Part shown: positions 60,353 to 64,000 of the stretch, one piece after another
Numbering within the stretch: the stretch's first letter is position 1
Layout: every line of letters starts with the position of its first letter
Origin: Brevibacterium antiquum
Lineage (GTDB): Bacteria > Actinomycetota > Actinomycetes > Actinomycetales > Brevibacteriaceae
Direction: 5' to 3'
Assembly: GCF_016107655.1 (NCBI RefSeq)
Contig: NZ_JABASX010000002.1
Span: 124,001 to 188,000 of the forward strand
Length of the DNA stretch: 64,000 bases
Notes under the pieces: generated by a model
What the model saw: the letters and a program-made list of their open reading frames with translations, nothing else
What the model was told of the DNA's origin: nothing
The model's database searches: none
Position numbers and translations under genes: made by a program

Positions 60353-61396
60353 TCAGCGAATGGCCCGCCGGTTCGCCGCGGCGAGGAACCCGGTGAGGAA
60401 GAACAGCACCCGATGATCGAGCAGATTGTAGACGGCACCGAACATCAGCTGAACGGGTCTCAGTCCGCGGATGGCCACCCGTGTTGCCGCACTCCGATAT
60501 GTCTTGGCCGCTGCCAACTTCTCCCGCAGGGGGAGAGGACACTGCCGGTGGTGGAGGTCCCTGGTCGAGGACACCGCATTCTTGGCTCGGATATATCCGG
60601 CCGCTGCGATCAGCTCGGGCGAGCTCAGGTCCGAGGCGAACTGCTGCAGATCGTCGTTGACGAGCATCAGCTCATCGTGTTTTCCGGGGACGAACCTTTT
60701 GGTCACCGAGGCTGAATTGTCTCGCCGGTAGTAGTAGCCCAGCAGGGGAAGGTGGCTCCCTGTCGAAGCTGCACGGGCGAAGGAGAGATTGAACAGCAGA
60801 TCTTCGCCGAGGTGGATCCCGACGGGGAATCGCGCCCCCGACCGAGCCACAGCCGCACGACGATAGGCCTTGTTCCACACTGTATTGAACGATTCGTCGA
60901 TGATCTTCGGGACCAGATAGGACGAGTTGAGAACCCGCTTCGGCCTCCTCAGGCGAGTTTCACCGGCGATGCACCTGTGCCGCGCGAGGAGCGCGGCGTC
61001 GTGGGCATCGGCGATGTCGGCGGAGTTGCTGCTGGTCTCGAAGGTGACCACGTCGAGGGCTGAGTCCGAGCAGTCGGCTATCGCCTTGAGCAGACAAGGG
61101 CTGAGGAGCTGGTCGTCGGCGTCGACGAACATGATCCATTCGCCTCGTGCCTTCGCCAGCGCTGCATTGCGAGCCGCCGAGGCCCCGGCATGATCGGTCT
61201 GAAGACGAATGATCCGCGGGTCCCGGGAGCTGAAGTCCTCAAGGATCTCCGGTGTGTCGTCGGTGGATCCGTCGTCGACGACGATGAGCTCCAGATGGTC
61301 GTGGCACTGTGTGAGTACCGACCACAGGCAGTCCTGCAGGTACCTCTCGCCGTTGTGGACGGGGATGATGACGGAGATCAGAGCATCATTCGACAT
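60353..61396 (-). CDS. Family 2 glycosyltransferase
   Basis: A 347-aa GT-A transferase: VIIPVHNGERYLQDCLWSVL, VVDDGSTDDT, MFVDADDQL (D-x-D) and GEDLLFNLSFA are characteristic of EPS-type GT2 enzymes. The C-terminus (VYNLLDHRVLFFLTGFLA) is hydrophobic and may touch the membrane. The ATG at 61396 has GGAGAGAA upstream; earlier starts lie in the overlapping GT4 gene. It overlaps that gene by 11 nt. Probably adds one sugar of the repeat; donor and acceptor unknown. Confidence 0.87.
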   Translation of the reverse strand: MSNDALISVIIPVHNGERYLQDCLWSVLTQCHDHLELIVVDDGSTDDTPEILEDFSSRDPRIIRLQTDHAGASAARNAALAKARGEWIMFVDADDQLLSPCLLKAIADCSDSALDVVTFETSSNSADIADAHDAALLARHRCIAGETRLRRPKRVLNSSYLVPKIIDESFNTVWNKAYRRAAVARSGARFPVGIHLGEDLLFNLSFARAASTGSHLPLLGYYYRRDNSASVTKRFVPGKHDELMLVNDDLQQFASDLSSPELIAAAGYIRAKNAVSSTRDLHHRQCPLPLREKLAAAKTYRSAATRVAIRGLRPVQLMFGAVYNLLDHRVLFFLTGFLAAANRRAIR

Positions 61397-62456
61397 GAGG
61401 TTCTCTCCGCCTGTTCGACGTCGACGACACGGTGTTGATGAAGCTGGGTAGGAACTGCCGGATCGCATCGGCGGCATGTGAGTAGTCGAGGAGTTCTCGG
61501 TCGAAGTCCAGTGGTCGGCGCAGTCGCCCCGAATCCCAGTCAGCGGCGATCCGGGTGGCCAGCTGCGCTGCATCGCCGTCGACGCTCAGCTGAGCCAGAG
61601 GAATGTCACGCACACCCTTGACGTCGAAGGCATAGCTGCCTCGGCCGATCGCCAGGCTCTCCAACATGACGCGGGGCAGACCTTCCCACTGTGCGGTGTG
61701 GACCAGAGCATGGCTGTCCGCGAGCGCAGCGGCCGCATCACCCGGACCATCCGCGGAGACGAATTCCGACAATCCTCTCTCGGAGATCTCGGCACGGATC
61801 TGCGCGCGAAAGATTCCCTCGCCGAGCATCTCGAGATGGAAGTCGAGTCCTCGCCGTTGCAGTTGGGCCGCTGTGTCCAGAGCCAGATGCGGACGTTTGC
61901 GAGGGGAGAACTCCCCGATCCAGCACAGTCGGAGAGGCCCGTCCGGCAGGTCTCTGACAGGGTATCGAGCCAGGTCGAGACCGACCCCGGCCGACAGATG
62001 CAGCCGACGACGGCTCTCAAGACGGTCGGCAAACCATGCCCGGTCGTCCGAATTGAGCGAGATGACGCCTGCGGTGCGCGACAGGAGCAAGCGCTCGATG
62101 ACTGGCCACACCCGGTCTCCGACCGAACGGAGCTCGTTCCAGTGCAGGCCGTGACAGAAATAGACGACAGGTGCTCTCGTCCCTGCAAGTCTCACCAGCG
62201 CCGAGGCGGTTGCCGAGTTCGTGACGATGACATCGAGATCTTCGCCCTCCGACCACTGCCGCAGGCCGGACAGCGCTCGAACCATACCCGGGTCGGGACG
62301 ACGGGAGAGCCCGGGGATCAGAGTCGCCTGGCCCGAGATCATCGAGGACCCGGCGGCGAAGCTGACGGTCTGCCCATATGATCGCCATGATTGTGCGATC
62401 TCGATGAAGAAGGAGTCCAACATCCCACCGGTGCTGGCCAATAAGCCGATTCTCAC
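61386..62456 (-). CDS. Family 4 glycosyltransferase
   Basis: A 356-aa GT-B transferase. N-terminal LLASTGGMLDSFF region, LCWIGEFSPRKRPHLALDTA (donor-domain start), LGEGIFRAQI and QWEGLPRVMLESLAIG (the E-x7-E region) are typical of GT4. The GTG start at 62456 is followed by MRIGLLAST. First gene of a two-gene minus-strand unit, with the GT2 gene downstream. The sugar is unknown. Confidence 0.86.
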   Translation of the reverse strand: MRIGLLASTGGMLDSFFIEIAQSWRSYGQTVSFAAGSSMISGQATLIPGLSRRPDPGMVRALSGLRQWSEGEDLDVIVTNSATASALVRLAGTRAPVVYFCHGLHWNELRSVGDRVWPVIERLLLSRTAGVISLNSDDRAWFADRLESRRRLHLSAGVGLDLARYPVRDLPDGPLRLCWIGEFSPRKRPHLALDTAAQLQRRGLDFHLEMLGEGIFRAQIRAEISERGLSEFVSADGPGDAAAALADSHALVHTAQWEGLPRVMLESLAIGRGSYAFDVKGVRDIPLAQLSVDGDAAQLATRIAADWDSGRLRRPLDFDRELLDYSHAADAIRQFLPSFINTVSSTSNRRREPHVE

Positions 62457-62770
62457 GCTGCTTCACCGTCCCTGATCTCTGCTCTCGCTGACGCTCTCAG
62501 AATAGGAGAACGCGGGACGTGAAACCCTCGGGATCATCGCGGTCTACGGTCATCCGCAGACTCCGTGCGGTCAGCCGTCGAGGGCGGAATCTCGGGGCAG
62601 CCGAGTGTCTGAGGGGTGATGTGAGAGGGTTTGATCCACGAGTTCCAGGTCATAGCGGGTGACTGAGTATCGGGAGCCAGTGATGACCTGATCATGACAG
62701 AGTAGTGACACGCGGCTGTCCGGAGGTAACCCCCTATTGGCTGGGCGATGAGTGGGCAATCCTGGGCCTC
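62457..62770. other. 314-bp divergent intergenic region
   Basis: Lies between the GT4 gene and the dehydratase. AGGTCAT near 62650 and ATGACCT near 62684 form a 7-bp inverted repeat with a long spacer. No hairpin terminator or gene seen. Presumably divergent promoters. Confidence 0.4.
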
Positions 62771-64000
62771 GTGAAAACAATGAATGATCTCCCAGCCCAC
62801 TTGCCATCCGCCGGAGACGGTCCTCGTCGCCGGCCCTACTCCAGTGCTCTCGGTCTGGCTTGTCTCGACGGGGCAGCACTGATCGTTTCGTGGTTCCTCG
62901 TCGTCTCCCTGTTCGGGCGGGTCTGGGGCGGCGAGTTTCTGCTCCTGCTGCCGACACTCGTCGTCGGGCAGCTCGGTTTGGGCTACCTGCTCTCGCTGTA
63001 TCGGAATCGGTATCAGCTCGGCTCCGACCGCGAACTGCGCAATCAGGGCGTGGTCGCTGCCGTCCTCTTCACCGGCACCGCCGTGATGGGAGCAGTGCCG
63101 GAATACCGGGAGGACATCCCCTGGCTGCTTCTGGCTCTGCTCTTCGCCCAAGCCCTCATGGTCTTCGTCAGGCAGCTCGTCCGGGTCCTCCAACAGCTGC
63201 GACTCGTGCCCGTGGCCGGCGAGCCGGTCATCATCGTCGGTGCCGGTGACCTCGGTGCTTCCCTGGTCTCCCAGATGATGGCAGATCCGCTCAGCCCTTA
63301 CCGTCCCGTGGCCATCATCGACGATGACCCGAGCAAGGCCCGGCAGCTCATCCACGGTGTTCCCGTCCGCGGCACCACTTCTTCCGTCGCCGAGGTGGTT
63401 GCCGCTTCGCATGCCGCCGGAGTCATCGTCGGCATCGCCGATGCACCGGCGCAGGTGTTCGCTTCACTGGTCCAGCGCCTGGAACCGGAGACGACTTGGG
63501 TGCGGGCCGTGCCCTCTCCCTTGGACATGCTCTCATCGGACATCGGGCTCTCCGATATCCGTGACCTCGACGTCACAGACCTCATCGGCAGACCTGCCAT
63601 CGAACCCGAGAGCGATCAGATCTCTCGTCTCGTCGAGGGCCGTACCGTCCTTGTCACCGGTGCCGGCGGCTCTATCGGTTCTGAGCTGTGCCGGATCATC
63701 TCGCGACATGACCCGAGCCGACTGATCATGCTCGATCGCGACGAGTCTGAGCTGCACGCGCTGTGCATGAGCCTCGAAGGCCGAGCGCTGATGGATTCTC
63801 CTGATCTCGTCCTCGCCGATATCCGTGACCCGCAGGCCTTGGATCACGCCTTCGCCAAGCACAAGCCCGACATCGTCATCCATGCGGCTGCGCTCAAGCA
63901 TCTTCCGATGCTCGAAAGCTATCCCGCTGAAGGGTGGAAGACCAATGTGCACGGCTCGTTGAACGTTCTGCGTGCGGCCCGGAAACACGGTGTCGGCCGA
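62771..64000 (+). CDS. FlaA1/CapD-type nucleotide-sugar dehydratase (partial)
   Basis: Incomplete: 410 codons to the window end with no stop. An N-terminal membrane region of four helices (about residues 20-130) is followed by a first Rossmann domain (IVGAGDLGASLV, about 155) and a second one (VLVTGAGGSIGSEL, about 293). VIHAAALKHLPMLESYP is the CapD/PglF signature. It is expected to make UDP-4-keto-6-deoxy sugar for an amino sugar such as bacillosamine. GTG at 62771 or ATG at 62780 could be the start; neither has a clear ribosome-binding site. Confidence 0.86.
   Translation, partial: MKTMNDLPAHLPSAGDGPRRRPYSSALGLACLDGAALIVSWFLVVSLFGRVWGGEFLLLLPTLVVGQLGLGYLLSLYRNRYQLGSDRELRNQGVVAAVLFTGTAVMGAVPEYREDIPWLLLALLFAQALMVFVRQLVRVLQQLRLVPVAGEPVIIVGAGDLGASLVSQMMADPLSPYRPVAIIDDDPSKARQLIHGVPVRGTTSSVAEVVAASHAAGVIVGIADAPAQVFASLVQRLEPETTWVRAVPSPLDMLSSDIGLSDIRDLDVTDLIGRPAIEPESDQISRLVEGRTVLVTGAGGSIGSELCRIISRHDPSRLIMLDRDESELHALCMSLEGRALMDSPDLVLADIRDPQALDHAFAKHKPDIVIHAAALKHLPMLESYPAEGWKTNVHGSLNVLRAARKHGVGR

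Overview
High-GC actinobacterial chromosome segment, most likely Micrococcales and Brevibacterium-like. This placement is an inference from gene content: clpB behind a HAIR operator, actinobacterial families such as DUF5926 and DUF5819/HTTM, Asp23 clusters, long hairpin terminators without U-tracts, and several TANNNT boxes placed 6-8 nt before start codons. I see no rRNA, tRNA, insertion sequence, prophage or CRISPR array.

Left part (about 1-27 kb) is housekeeping and catabolism. It holds two crotonase-family enzymes, a NUDIX hydrolase, cardiolipin synthase, agmatine deiminase, a class III CoA-transferase, a DUF5819 + HTTM membrane pair, clpB, a CPA1 antiporter, a sugar-epimerase-like SDR, an SDR/flavoprotein pair, the pheA-glycosyltransferase-DUF5926 group, a RelA/SpoT-type synthetase, a large LuxR protein without NTPase motifs, exonuclease III, and a thioesterase/SDR pair.

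Middle (27.5-36 kb): an envelope-stress island. Five minus-strand genes (two Asp23/Gls24 proteins, a 60-aa membrane peptide and two membrane proteins with Asp23-like tails) diverge from an ECF sigma factor that overlaps a third Asp23-like gene and is followed by a fourth. A GlsB/YeaQ-type membrane gene faces them. Then come pyrE, an ABC exporter whose ATPase has lost several catalytic residues, and a SpoU methyltransferase.

Right part (36-64 kb) is accessory. Two paralogous CarB/PylC-like ATP-grasp ligases, a fold-III PLP decarboxylase and three very large LuxR proteins (two overlapping, one with destroyed Walker motifs) surround an acyl-CoA dehydrogenase pair. They lead into a Wzx/Wzy-type exopolysaccharide locus. 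That locus has a 33-codon upstream ORF coupled to a PglC-type initiating transferase with an unusual C-terminal domain, a low-molecular-weight phosphatase homologue whose nucleophilic Cys is Gly, two Wzz/BY-kinases, a second phosphatase with intact Cys, a flippase, an EpsG-type polymerase, two glycosyltransferases, and a FlaA1/CapD-type dehydratase cut by the window end.

Working model (inference): the ligases and decarboxylase make or attach an amino-acid-derived group, possibly on an amino sugar of the polysaccharide. The LuxR proteins control the locus, and the duplicated kinase/phosphatase modules regulate chain length and export. The best leads are the ATP-grasp/decarboxylase/LuxR block, the pseudophosphatase, the degenerate ABC ATPase, the coupled small ORF and the sigma-Asp23 island.
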